A stretch of DNA of 64,000 nucleotides, from positions 186,001 to 250,000 of the forward strand of contig CAYPIY010000008.1 in the NCBI GenBank assembly GCA_964410965.1, in the 5' to 3' direction. Below the pieces are notes generated by a model that was not told the origin of the DNA, searched no databases, and saw nothing but the letters and a program-made list of their open reading frames with translations. Shown piece after piece: positions 38,804 to 46,789 of this stretch (its first letter is position 1; the number at the start of each line of letters is the position of its first letter). The translations under genes were made by a program, and so were the position numbers. This DNA comes from JBBIRG01 sp964410965. GTDB lineage: Bacteria; CLD3; SB21; JBBIRG01.

Positions 38804-39796
38804 TTAAGGTACTTCAATTCTATTGAGAATCTGGGTCAGGATATCCTCGCTGGTAAGTTCCTCGGCCTCGGCTTCGTACGTAAGAATGATCCGGTGACGG
38901 AGCACATCCATCGCAACCGAGCGCACGTCTTCCGGCATAACATAACCTCTTCTTTTCAAAAAAGCAAAGGCTTTTGACGCGAGCACCAAATTGATCGAGG
39001 CTCTCGGCGAGCCCCCGAAATGGATGAGCGGCTTGAGCTGCGGCAGCCCGTACTCCTCCGGGTTTCTTGACGCCATCACCAGGTCAATGATGTAATGTTC
39101 GATTTTCTCGTCGATGTAAATCTGATCCACCAGTCCCTGGACGCGGATGACGTCTTGCTGCGAAATCACAGGCTGGACACGTATTTCCGGACGGGTCGTC
39201 GCCATGCGACGGATGATGCCCAGTTCCTCGTCCCGCTTCGGATACGTGATCCGTACCTTCAGCATGAACCGGTCGACCTGCGCCTCCGGCAGCGGATATG
39301 TTCCTTCCTGCTCGATCGGATTCTGCGTGGCGAGAACCATGAACGGCTCTTCCAGCGGGTAGGTCGTGTCGCTGATGGTTACCTGCCTTTCCTGCATCGC
39401 TTCGAGCAGGGCGCTCTGCACTTTTGCGGGCGAACGGTTGATCTCGTCGGCCAGGATCAGGTTGGAGAATATCGGGCCTTTGCGGGTGTGGAACGACGCG
39501 GTGCTCTGGTTGTATATCAGCGTCCCGAGCAGGTCCGCAGGCAGAAGGTCCGGTGTAAACTGGATCCGCTGAAATTTGGTCCGGACGGCATCGGCCAGGG
39601 TCTTGACAATCAGGGTCTTGGCCAGTCCCGGCACGCCCTCGAGAAGCACGTGCCCGCGGGCAAACAGCGCGACCAGAAGGCGTTCCAGCAAATACTCCTG
39701 GCCGATGATCACCTGATGTACGGCTTGAGCCAGTGTTTCGACAAAAGCGCTTTCCTCGCGGATTTTCGCGTTCAGTTCCTGCATCTTTTCATTCAT
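38804..39796 (-). CDS. MoxR-family AAA+ ATPase
   Basis: A 330-residue AAA_3 ATPase with Walker A GVPGLAKT (54-61), Walker B LILADEINRS and sensor segment ATQNPIEQEGTYPLPEAQ, the standard MoxR pattern. MoxR ATPases act as chaperones, often for assembly or activation of VWA-domain proteins such as the Bat proteins at the start of this window. Here, however, the direct neighbour is a GAF/SpoIIE phosphatase, overlapping by ATGA, so the two are translationally coupled. The length is typical of the family. Confidence 0.94.
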   Translation of the reverse strand: MNEKMQELNAKIREESAFVETLAQAVHQVIIGQEYLLERLLVALFARGHVLLEGVPGLAKTLIVKTLADAVRTKFQRIQFTPDLLPADLLGTLIYNQSTASFHTRKGPIFSNLILADEINRSPAKVQSALLEAMQERQVTISDTTYPLEEPFMVLATQNPIEQEGTYPLPEAQVDRFMLKVRITYPKRDEELGIIRRMATTRPEIRVQPVISQQDVIRVQGLVDQIYIDEKIEHYIIDLVMASRNPEEYGLPQLKPLIHFGGSPRASINLVLASKAFAFLKRRGYVMPEDVRSVAMDVLRHRIILTYEAEAEELTSEDILTQILNRIEVP

Positions 39797-41769
39797 AGGC
39801 GGTCTCCGGGTAAGTCCGTTTTGATTACCATTACTGTGATGTCATCCTGCCGCTCGGTATCGGGAACGAACGCCAGGACCTGCCGGATCAGCGTATCCTT
39901 GAGCTGGTCGGCGGATTCGTCCTGATGGGCCACGATCATATCGCGCACCCTTCCCTCCCCGAACATTTCATCCTGTTCGTTAAACGATTCCGTGACACCG
40001 TCCGTATACAGCACCAGGATGTCGCCGGGTTCAACGGTCAGTTCTTCCTCCTCGTATTTCTGCTCGGCCATGAAACCGAGCACAATGCCTCCTTTTTTCA
40101 GTTCCGTGAACTGTCCGTTCCGTTTAAAAAGGTAAGGCGGATTGTGTCCGGCGTTGGTGTAATGGAGTTTCATGGCCCGGTGGTCGAGTATGCCGAAAAA
40201 AAATGTCGCGTAGGTTCCGAGCGAACTTCTCATCGTGATCATCTTGTTCAGTTCGGCGACCGTATCACAGGTGCATTCATGCTCGTGAATCAGCCCCCGG
40301 TAACCTGTGTAAAGCATGGACATCATGATCGCGCCCGGAACCCCTTTGCCCGATACGTCTCCGATGCAGAACGCGATCTTGTCCGGCGACAGTTTCACGA
40401 CGTCATAAATATCACCGCCGACGGAATGGCACGGGATGCTCACCGCGGATATGTCCAGTCCCGGAATTCTCGGCATGGACTGGGGAAGGATGGACTGCTG
40501 GAGCCGGCCCGCGATCTCAAGTTCCTTTTCCAGTTCCTTCGTACGCAGCAATTCCTCGTTCAGCTGGGCGTTCTTGATAGCGATCGCCGCTTCCCCGGCC
40601 AGCGCGTTTAACAGGTCCAGGTTGCCCTCATGATAGGCGCCCAGCTGGTCGCTCTCGAGATTCATCACGCCGATCACGGTATCCCCGTCGAGGATCGGCA
40701 GAGCGATTTCCGACTGCGTGCTGACCCGCATGACTATGTAATGCTCATTCAGGTTGACATCCTTCACGATCACCGGTTTTCCGATCTTGGCGACATGGCC
40801 GACGAGTCCGGTGCCGATCTGGATTTTCAGCTGTTCAAGAACGTATTCGTCGTAACCGCGGACCACGGCGCTCTCGATATCCTGCGTTTTGTAGTTCACA
40901 AGAAACACGCCGGCCGCGTCATAAGGAACAATCGGACGGATGACATCGAGAATGATATCCAGCAGTCTTTCCAGGTCAAGCATGGAATTGAAACGCTTGG
41001 CTACGCCCAGCACCAGTTCGCGTTCCAGGAGGCTTTTCCTCAGCTGGCCGTTCAGGCGGGCGTTCTCCAGCGTATTTCCGATCCTTTGCAGGGAACGGAA
41101 AAGGACTTCCTGGTCATCGTCCGTAAGCACTTCATGCGCCTGGATAAATTCACCGAACGCCACGATGCTGCTGATGCCGTCCTTCTTGATGATCGGCACC
41201 ATGTACCGGTGGCCTTCCCGGACCAGTATCTCAAGAGCGTTTTGTTCGGCGGTGTCCGCCTTCTTTTTGATATCTTCAATCTGGTAGACCCCCCTGCGTC
41301 CGAACCAGGATTCTTTTTGCATAATGGACATGCGGACACGCTTGGTCATCAGCGCCTGGGACCCCGCCGAACTGACAAGGGATATGCTATCCGGCAGCGA
41401 CAGATACAACGTCACCGCGCGGACATTCAGGATCTGGCGTAGCTGCTGGGTCACGATATCGGACATCTCCCTGAAGGTCAGGTTGGTCGATAAGAAAGAA
41501 TCCAGTTCAAGCAATTGCTTCTGACGCTGGTAGTAATAGTTATACAGTATTTTCCTGAATTGCTTTTCAAGAAGAGTATGCAGGGGCTCGTAAATAATCA
41601 CAAACACGAGGGCCTTGAAAAAATACCTCGAATAATCATTAAACTTAGGAAAAAAAGAATCGAAAAATAACTCAATCAGGATAAATACAGCGATGAATAC
41701 AAGAACGACAATCGCATATATAACCGGACTGCTGTATTTTCTGAAAAATGTGTTGATCTTATCCATCAT
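39793..41769 (-). CDS. membrane GAF-domain SpoIIE/RsbU-type PP2C phosphatase
   Basis: A 658-residue protein. Two N-terminal membrane helices (about residues 14-34 and 44-60) precede two GAF sensor domains (about 80-240 and 255-400), a short coiled region (ELEKELEIAGRLQQSILPQ) and a PP2C_SIG phosphatase domain (about 430-650) with metal-binding aspartates in GGDIYDVV, CIGDVSGKG and LVLYTDGVTES. Such proteins dephosphorylate anti-sigma antagonists or similar switch proteins in response to a signal sensed by GAF. No anti-sigma factor or STAS protein lies nearby. The start is ATG 41769 or the next ATG at 41766; no strong ribosome-binding site separates them. The ATGA overlap couples it to moxR. 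Confidence 0.92.
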   Translation of the reverse strand: MMDKINTFFRKYSSPVIYAIVVLVFIAVFILIELFFDSFFPKFNDYSRYFFKALVFVIIYEPLHTLLEKQFRKILYNYYYQRQKQLLELDSFLSTNLTFREMSDIVTQQLRQILNVRAVTLYLSLPDSISLVSSAGSQALMTKRVRMSIMQKESWFGRRGVYQIEDIKKKADTAEQNALEILVREGHRYMVPIIKKDGISSIVAFGEFIQAHEVLTDDDQEVLFRSLQRIGNTLENARLNGQLRKSLLERELVLGVAKRFNSMLDLERLLDIILDVIRPIVPYDAAGVFLVNYKTQDIESAVVRGYDEYVLEQLKIQIGTGLVGHVAKIGKPVIVKDVNLNEHYIVMRVSTQSEIALPILDGDTVIGVMNLESDQLGAYHEGNLDLLNALAGEAAIAIKNAQLNEELLRTKELEKELEIAGRLQQSILPQSMPRIPGLDISAVSIPCHSVGGDIYDVVKLSPDKIAFCIGDVSGKGVPGAIMMSMLYTGYRGLIHEHECTCDTVAELNKMITMRSSLGTYATFFFGILDHRAMKLHYTNAGHNPPYLFKRNGQFTELKKGGIVLGFMAEQKYEEEELTVEPGDILVLYTDGVTESFNEQDEMFGEGRVRDMIVAHQDESADQLKDTLIRQVLAFVPDTERQDDITVMVIKTDLPGDRL

Positions 41770-41791
41770 TCATTTGTTTTGAGAGAAAGGA

Positions 41792-41820
41792 AATATAATT
41801 TCTGCAACCAATAAAATCAA
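41792..41820 (-). promoter_or_regulatory. sigma70-type promoter of the phosphatase-moxR unit
   Basis: On the minus strand TTGATT (41815-41820), 17 bases, TATATT (41792-41797). The -10 lies 23 bases before the phosphatase ATG. Confidence 0.65.
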
Positions 41821-41931
41821 GAAAAAGAATTTTTAGTTAATCACATAAAAATATTTATCTTAATGAAACCTTTTTATACCGCATCCGTAAATACAATTGA
41901 AGTAAATGCGGATTTAAAACAGGATCCAGAC

Positions 41932-43671
41932 ATGAAAACAAAGACTTTATCCATTAAAATTAGCCTGCTGATCCTCATGCTTGCCATGCCGGTCGCCGCA
42001 CAATATGCTGTGGTTGAAATGAAGGATATGGATAACGACGAACTGATCAGCCGTTCGTTCAAAGTCACTCAAAATACACCGGTGTACATTGACGCCGTCG
42101 GCGCAATGTACAAAAGCAAGGACTGGAAAAACTGGAATCCCCTGATCGCATACGCATGGATTCTGAATACCGACACGCGCGAAGTCGTGTGGTCCATGAA
42201 AGAAGATAATGTCACGCGCGACATGAATTCCCTGAATGTATCCTACAACGGCGCCCTGACCCTGAAACCCGGAAATTATACGGTCTATTACTCAACCATC
42301 AACCAGAAGGTCATACGCATTTCCAAAACCTCCGGCCAGTGGGGGCATTTCATTAAAAATTTCGTCAAGATGTTCACCGACGATGATTACCTGCTGCTGG
42401 ATGAGAACCGTGAATCGTGGCGGTTACGGATCCTGATCAAGGAAGAACAAAAAAACCATTTTCAGACCGACACCTCCAGGGAACCCAACCATAGGGCCTT
42501 TGTATCGCTGACCGGCGCACGGGACCGGGATTATCTCGAGAAGGGATTTTCCGTGACGCGAGAAATGCCCGTCGATGTATACTGCAACGGGGAAGGAATT
42601 GACAGCCGGATGTACGATTACGGATGGATCACCAACGACCAGACCGCCGAGCGTATCTGGGAAATGGATTTTGTATACACCCGGCCCGGCGGCGGGGCCG
42701 AGAAAAACCGCCTGTATTCCGGAGTCATTACGCTGAAACCGGGCAACTACATCGCGACCTACCTGACCGATGACTCCCATTCTTTCTCGGAATGGAATTC
42801 ACAGCCTCCCTATGACCCGGCATACTGGGGACTGGAACTTTCTGTCCGGGATGAAAAATCCCTGGACTTCATCCGCGACTACAAGAAGGTCTTCAAAACG
42901 GAGATTGTCGCGCTGACATCCGTGGGCGACCAGCAATACCGGTCCGACGGTTTCGAGCTCAAAAAGAAAGTCAGCCTTCTGGTCCTGGCCGTCGGCGAGG
43001 GACGGGAGGGCCGGATGTATGATTACGGCTGGATCACCGATGAATCTACAGGATCGCGCGTCTGGGAAATGACGTTCTCCAAAACCCGTTTCGCGGGCGG
43101 TTCCGACAAAAACAGGATGTCCGAGGAAATCATCACGCTTCCCGCCGGGAAATACAAAGCGCATTACACGACCGACGGATCCCATTCCTTCGAGGAATGG
43201 AACGCTGATCCTCCGCATAACCCGAAAAAATGGGGCCTTACGGTCAGCCTGATCAGCAATGACGACTCGAAATTCGTCGGCAAGATCAGCGAAACCTCGG
43301 ATGACGCATCCGTACTCGCCCAGATCACAAGAGTCCGGGATGATGAATACATGACCAAGTCGTTTACCCTGCCGAAGGACTCCAAAGTCCGCATCCTCTG
43401 CCTCGGCGAAGGAAAACGCGGGAAAATGTTTGATTACGGATGGATCAAGAACTCGAAGACCGGGCAGACCATCTGGGAGATGACCTATAATTCATCCACT
43501 CACGCGGGCGGCGGCAAGAAGAACAGGATGTTCGACGGCGTGATTCTCCTGGAAGCGGGATCCTATGACGTGACCTATATCTCTGACGATTCCCACCATT
43601 TCAACGAATGGAACGACGACCCCCCGTCTATGCCCGACCAATGGGGCATTACGGTACGCCTGGTAAATTAA
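41932..43671 (+). CDS. secreted four-repeat protein of unknown family
   Basis: A 579-residue protein with a signal peptide (MKTKTLSIKISLLILMLAMP, cleaved near AAQ). The mature chain is four copies of a domain of about 135 residues. Each has a core (A/G)W(I) preceded by DY in copies 2-4 (DYGWI at residues 229, 364 and 501; AYAWI at 73), then 'W(E/S)M', a basic 'KNRM/L' segment, 'LxxGxY' and, in copies 2-4, 'DxSHxFxEWN' before a closing 'WGLxV' strand. No known family was recognised and no sorting domain is seen at the C-terminus, so it is probably periplasmic or carried by another export route. The ATG at 41932 has AGGA seven bases upstream; an in-frame ATG at 41863 lacks support. Confidence 0.8.
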   Translation: MKTKTLSIKISLLILMLAMPVAAQYAVVEMKDMDNDELISRSFKVTQNTPVYIDAVGAMYKSKDWKNWNPLIAYAWILNTDTREVVWSMKEDNVTRDMNSLNVSYNGALTLKPGNYTVYYSTINQKVIRISKTSGQWGHFIKNFVKMFTDDDYLLLDENRESWRLRILIKEEQKNHFQTDTSREPNHRAFVSLTGARDRDYLEKGFSVTREMPVDVYCNGEGIDSRMYDYGWITNDQTAERIWEMDFVYTRPGGGAEKNRLYSGVITLKPGNYIATYLTDDSHSFSEWNSQPPYDPAYWGLELSVRDEKSLDFIRDYKKVFKTEIVALTSVGDQQYRSDGFELKKKVSLLVLAVGEGREGRMYDYGWITDESTGSRVWEMTFSKTRFAGGSDKNRMSEEIITLPAGKYKAHYTTDGSHSFEEWNADPPHNPKKWGLTVSLISNDDSKFVGKISETSDDASVLAQITRVRDDEYMTKSFTLPKDSKVRILCLGEGKRGKMFDYGWIKNSKTGQTIWEMTYNSSTHAGGGKKNRMFDGVILLEAGSYDVTYISDDSHHFNEWNDDPPSMPDQWGITVRLVN

Positions 43672-43752
43672 AAAATCGTTTCCTCAAGCCGTCTTTTTCG
43701 TCCGGCTCCCGGTTGCCCTAAATACTGTGCCTTTACGGGAAGTCAAATGTGG

Positions 43753-43787
43753 CCGAAAAATTATTTGGTTTTTCAGGAATTTTTCGG
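43753..43787. promoter_or_regulatory. inverted repeat upstream of the 108-residue gene
   Basis: Perfect 10-base arms CCGAAAAATT (43753-43762) and AATTTTTCGG (43778-43787) separated by 15 bases, 57 bases before the ATG at 43844. It could be an operator, a leader hairpin or a terminator of the preceding gene; the T-run inside the second arm is too short for a confident terminator call. Confidence 0.5.
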
Positions 43788-43843
43788 TACCTTATCCCCG
43801 AGAAAAAGCACATTGATTTTCATTCCATTCAGGGAGACATCCT

Positions 43844-44170
43844 ATGTTCGACCGGATCAAATTTACCTTCAGGGCAAAAACGCTGGAAGTGAGCTGCGAC
43901 CCTTTTTTCATGAACGAATACGTCGTGTACCATTTTGTGAAAAATGAGATCCATCTTCTGGAACGAAATTTCGAGGGCTTTGAAATAAATGAGAATGTTT
44001 CCATTTATGATAACACCAAAGGCCTGCAATACAACATTGTCCGGGACGGGGATCATTTCACAGTTACCGTCGAGGAAATGTCCATTGACACGCTTCTGAA
44101 CCTCGGACTGCCCCGGGAAGCCCTGGATGAAACGATACTCCTCGAAAAGCGCCTTCTCAACCCAAGATAA
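43844..44170 (+). CDS. hypothetical protein, 108 residues
   Basis: A small soluble acidic protein with no signal peptide or membrane segment and no recognised domain. The first 40 residues look like a beta-hairpin region (IKFTFRAKTLEVSC), and the end (LLNLGLPREALDETILLEKR) is helical. The ATG at 43844 has GGGAGA seven bases upstream, which supports it as a real gene. It stands between the four-repeat protein and the SPFH gene and ends at a strong bidirectional terminator. Confidence 0.65.
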   Translation: MFDRIKFTFRAKTLEVSCDPFFMNEYVVYHFVKNEIHLLERNFEGFEINENVSIYDNTKGLQYNIVRDGDHFTVTVEEMSIDTLLNLGLPREALDETILLEKRLLNPR

Positions 44171-44172
44171 AC

Positions 44173-44204
44173 AAAAACGCCGCGAACAAATCCGCGGCGT
44201 TTTC
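44173..44204. terminator. bidirectional terminator
   Basis: Stem AAAACGCCGCG (44174-44184) with CGCGGCGTTTT (44193-44203) and an eight-base loop, between the plus-strand 108-residue gene and the minus-strand SPFH gene. Confidence 0.88.
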
Positions 44205-44226
44205 ATTCTATTTAACGACTTAACTT

Positions 44227-45144
44227 TTATTTCAGTTCTTTCGTCGCCTGTGTGGCGGTCATCATCGCGTCACGGATCTGGTCGGCAACGGAACTCAGCG
44301 CTCCCGGCGAATGAGGAATCAGGATGGTTGTGTTGTTCGATTTCTCTCCGAGCGACTGCAGCGTATCGAAATACTGCGTCATCAGAACGAGCGTCATGAC
44401 GTCTTTTGCGGTGGAGCCTTCGACGGCCTGCTGGAACTGTTCCACGGAATCGCGCAATCCCTCGATGATCGCCTTGCGCTGATCCGCGATACCCTTGCCC
44501 TGCAGCGCCTTGCTCTGCGCGTCGGCTTCGGCGGATTTCACTTTCAGGATCCGGTCGGCTTCGCCTTTTTCCGTCGCCGCCATCCTTAGCCGTGTGGCTG
44601 CATTGATCTCGTTCATCGCGTCTTTTACTTTGGAATCCGGATCGATATCCGTGACCAGCGCCTTTAAAATTTCGTACCCGAACTCATGCATCGTATCTTT
44701 AAGTTCCTTGCTCACCACATTGGCGATCTCGTCTTTCTTTTCAAATACATCATCCAGTTTAAGCTTCGGAACCTGGGCCCGTACCAGGTCAAACACATAC
44801 GCGGTCAGCTGCTGGTGAATGTTCGTCAGCTTGTAATAGGCCTCATAAATTTTTTCGGCAATGACGAAATACTGTACCGACACCTTAATGTGCACAAACA
44901 CATCATCCGCGGTTTTTGTCTCCACCACGACGTCCAGCTGCTGAACCCGCATATTCAGCCTGACGACCAGCTTATCCGCGAAAGGAATTTTCATTCCCAG
45001 ACCGGGACGTACAATGCGCAAAAATTTTCCGAACCTCTCGATCACACCGCCGGTTTGCTGTTTGATGATAAAAAAAGACGACATCAGCAAAATGAACAGA
45101 AAAAAACCGGTAAAAAGCAGGCATACAAACCCAAATCCTTCCAT
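44227..45144 (-). CDS. SPFH/band 7 (stomatin-like) membrane protein
   Basis: A 305-residue protein with a single N-terminal membrane helix (about residues 4-27) followed by a band 7/SPFH domain (VIERFGKFLRIVRPGLGMKI, the usual entry) and a helical C-terminal region rich in alanine and charged residues (EKGEADRILKVKSAEADAQS). Proteins of this kind (QmcA, paraslipin, HflC relatives) form large membrane rings or microdomains and often modulate FtsH or other proteases; no NfeD partner is adjacent. I chose ATG 45144 because AAGGAG at 45151-45156 lies six bases upstream; further in-frame ATGs up to 45189 precede that site. Confidence 0.92.
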   Translation of the reverse strand: MEGFGFVCLLFTGFFLFILLMSSFFIIKQQTGGVIERFGKFLRIVRPGLGMKIPFADKLVVRLNMRVQQLDVVVETKTADDVFVHIKVSVQYFVIAEKIYEAYYKLTNIHQQLTAYVFDLVRAQVPKLKLDDVFEKKDEIANVVSKELKDTMHEFGYEILKALVTDIDPDSKVKDAMNEINAATRLRMAATEKGEADRILKVKSAEADAQSKALQGKGIADQRKAIIEGLRDSVEQFQQAVEGSTAKDVMTLVLMTQYFDTLQSLGEKSNNTTILIPHSPGALSSVADQIRDAMMTATQATKELK

Positions 45145-45229
45145 GACCATCTCCTTCTTTTGTGAAATGATTATAATCAAGAACAACAAAATCTGTGGAC
45201 AATTTGAGCAAAGTTTTTAAATTAGTCAA

Positions 45230-45586
45230 ATGAATTTTTCAGCCGACAACAAACCCGGGAACCTTGCGGACGAAGCATGGATCAGCGAACTGTCCGCTGC
45301 GGAAGAATCCTGGAAAAAGGGCCTGGACGGGCGCGCACGAGTTTGCTGCCGAAGGGCTGTCGGCGAAGCTTTACGAACATACCGCCGGGATTACGTTCAG
45401 CAGAATCCCATACACGCGACCGGACTCCTTACCCTTTTTTCAAGGAGGGACGATGTTCCTTTGCCCATCCGCCAGGCCGCAGCCAGGCTGACGAAAAACG
45501 TACGGGACCGGCTTTCACCCGAATTTACTTTCAATCCCATACTCGACGCAAAAAAAATTATCGCCTTTCTGAAACAGCTTCATTGA
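45230..45586 (+). CDS. hypothetical small helical protein, possibly HEPN-like
   Basis: A 118-residue, mostly helical protein. The segment AAEESWKKGLDGRARVCCRR and the later 'IRQAAARLTKNV ... DAKKIIAFLKQLH' give the appearance of a four-helix HEPN-type bundle, but the RxxxxH catalytic motif of HEPN RNases is absent, so this is a weak fold guess. No clear ribosome-binding site is seen before the ATG at 45230, which lies 85 bases from the divergent SPFH gene. The coding look of this frame (amphipathic helices, no low-complexity) is better than that of two overlapping frames on the same strand. Confidence 0.55.
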   Translation: MNFSADNKPGNLADEAWISELSAAEESWKKGLDGRARVCCRRAVGEALRTYRRDYVQQNPIHATGLLTLFSRRDDVPLPIRQAAARLTKNVRDRLSPEFTFNPILDAKKIIAFLKQLH

Positions 45587-45695
45587 AATCAGACGAAATC
45601 AGGCATCAAGAACATAATCAGGATTGATTTTTCATAACTTTTATCCCTGACGAAATCATCGTTCTATCGGAACCATCGGGCTTATAAACTAATAA

Positions 45696-45715
45696 GTGCA
45701 ATATTTTTATTGCAC
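45696..45715. promoter_or_regulatory. 20-base palindrome, candidate activator site
   Basis: GTGCAATA-TTTT-TATTGCAC is a perfect inverted repeat. Its half-site core GCAATA recurs at 45718 and 45742 on the same strand. The centre lies about 132 bases upstream of the -24 element at 45837, a usual distance for an enhancer-type activator. Confidence 0.6.
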
Positions 45716-45834
45716 CCGCAATAATATTATTTCATCAAATGGCAATAATTTTAACAAATTTGTAATATTTATTTAACATTTTTACTTAAATTAAATAATA
45801 TCAAGACTGTTTTTTTGGTAATCAAATCATTATC

Positions 45835-45851
45835 AAGGCACAATTTTTGCC
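45835..45851 (+). promoter_or_regulatory. sigma54-like -24/-12 promoter
   Basis: AAGGCACAATTTTTGCC fits the sigma54 pattern (T)GGCAC-N5-TTGC with GG at 45837-45838, exactly ten bases, then GC at 45849-45850. Transcription would begin near 45862, leaving a short leader with AGGTGA before the ATG at 45889. The same bases also form an inverted repeat (AAGGCA / TGCCTT), so an operator is an alternative reading. Confidence 0.5.
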
Positions 45852-45888
45852 TTATTACTTGTTTGAACTAATTATTAGGTGATCTGAC

Positions 45889-46719
45889 ATGAAAGCATTC
45901 ATATTAGCGGCAGGACAGGGCAAGAGACTTGAGCCATTGACTCATGACACGCCTAAATGCCTTGTAAGCATCGGCGGGACGACCATTCTGGAATATCAGC
46001 TTGTCACCTTATCCAGTTCAAACATCAAGGACATTGTGATTATCGCAGGTTTCAGGGCCGACAAAATCAAGGAAGCCGTCAAACGATACGTGATCGCACA
46101 CAATCTCGACATCCGGGTAAAAATCATTGTTAATCCCGAATATGACTGCACCAATAACCTGTATTCGCTTTGGCTCGCCCGCGGCGAAATCAACGGTGAT
46201 TTTGCCGTCATCAACGGTGACAACGTTTTCGAACGCGAATCCCTGCTCAAGACACTACGGCAGAATGACGCCCATGCCGTCGTCGCCATCCACAAAAGCG
46301 CCAGTTACGACAACGAAGACATGAAAGTCCGTATCACCGGGTCGCATGTCATCGAAATCAGCAAACGGATCGACAACAACCTGGCCAGCGGGGAATCCAT
46401 AGGCCTTCGTATTTTCCGTCAGGGCGGAGTTATGGCCTTCAAGGAAGCCATGGATGAAGCGATGTCCAGACCCAACGCACGCAGATCCTTCTTTGTCGAA
46501 GCCATCCAGATCATGATCGATAAAGGCCATCATGTAGGATATACCGATGTCACCGAATACCAGTACGGCGAACTGGATTTCCCTGCCGACCTGAAGCACC
46601 TGGAACAGTCGTTCTCGCTGTACATGATCCAGAATATTTACATGTATTCCAATCCTGTTCTCGGTCGTCGTCCGTATCACCCGGTTACACGGCACAACTT
46701 CATGAAAAAGACCGGTTAA
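45889..46719 (+). CDS. sugar-/choline-phosphate nucleotidylyltransferase
   Basis: A 276-residue nucleotidyltransferase of the NTP_transferase family that transfers a nucleotide from an NTP to a phosphorylated sugar or alcohol. The N-terminal signature AGQGKRLEPLT, the PKCLVSIGG lysine motif and the metal-binding INGDNVF are intact. The short length and sequence pattern resemble LicC-like phosphocholine cytidylyltransferases and related sugar-phosphate enzymes; the substrate cannot be fixed from sequence alone. It is a single-gene unit between a sigma54-like promoter and a hairpin terminator, which suggests a role in envelope or surface polysaccharide made on demand. Confidence 0.85.
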   Translation: MKAFILAAGQGKRLEPLTHDTPKCLVSIGGTTILEYQLVTLSSSNIKDIVIIAGFRADKIKEAVKRYVIAHNLDIRVKIIVNPEYDCTNNLYSLWLARGEINGDFAVINGDNVFERESLLKTLRQNDAHAVVAIHKSASYDNEDMKVRITGSHVIEISKRIDNNLASGESIGLRIFRQGGVMAFKEAMDEAMSRPNARRSFFVEAIQIMIDKGHHVGYTDVTEYQYGELDFPADLKHLEQSFSLYMIQNIYMYSNPVLGRRPYHPVTRHNFMKKTG

Positions 46720-46738
46720 TTCTCTATGCTGGGATAAA

Positions 46739-46772
46739 AAAAGGGCAACCGCATATCAGCGGGTGCCCTTTT
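46739..46772. terminator. bidirectional terminator
   Basis: A long stem AAAAGGGCA-CCGC / GCGG-TGCCCTTTT with a six-base loop and one mismatch, between the plus-strand nucleotidylyltransferase and the convergent minus-strand hydrolase. Confidence 0.88.
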
Positions 46773-46789
46773 GCTTTTTTACAGGCCCT

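Larger units (their letters stand above)
45587..45888. other. 302-base AT-rich intergenic control region
   Basis: No gene is seen. The stretch holds a 20-base palindrome, further GCAATA half-sites at 45718 and 45742, and a sigma54-like promoter just before the nucleotidylyltransferase gene; these are listed separately. Confidence 0.6.

Noticed and set aside
43747..43947. 66-codon frame overlapping the start of the 108-residue gene
   Set aside because: Different frame from the gene with a good ribosome-binding site; no support of its own.
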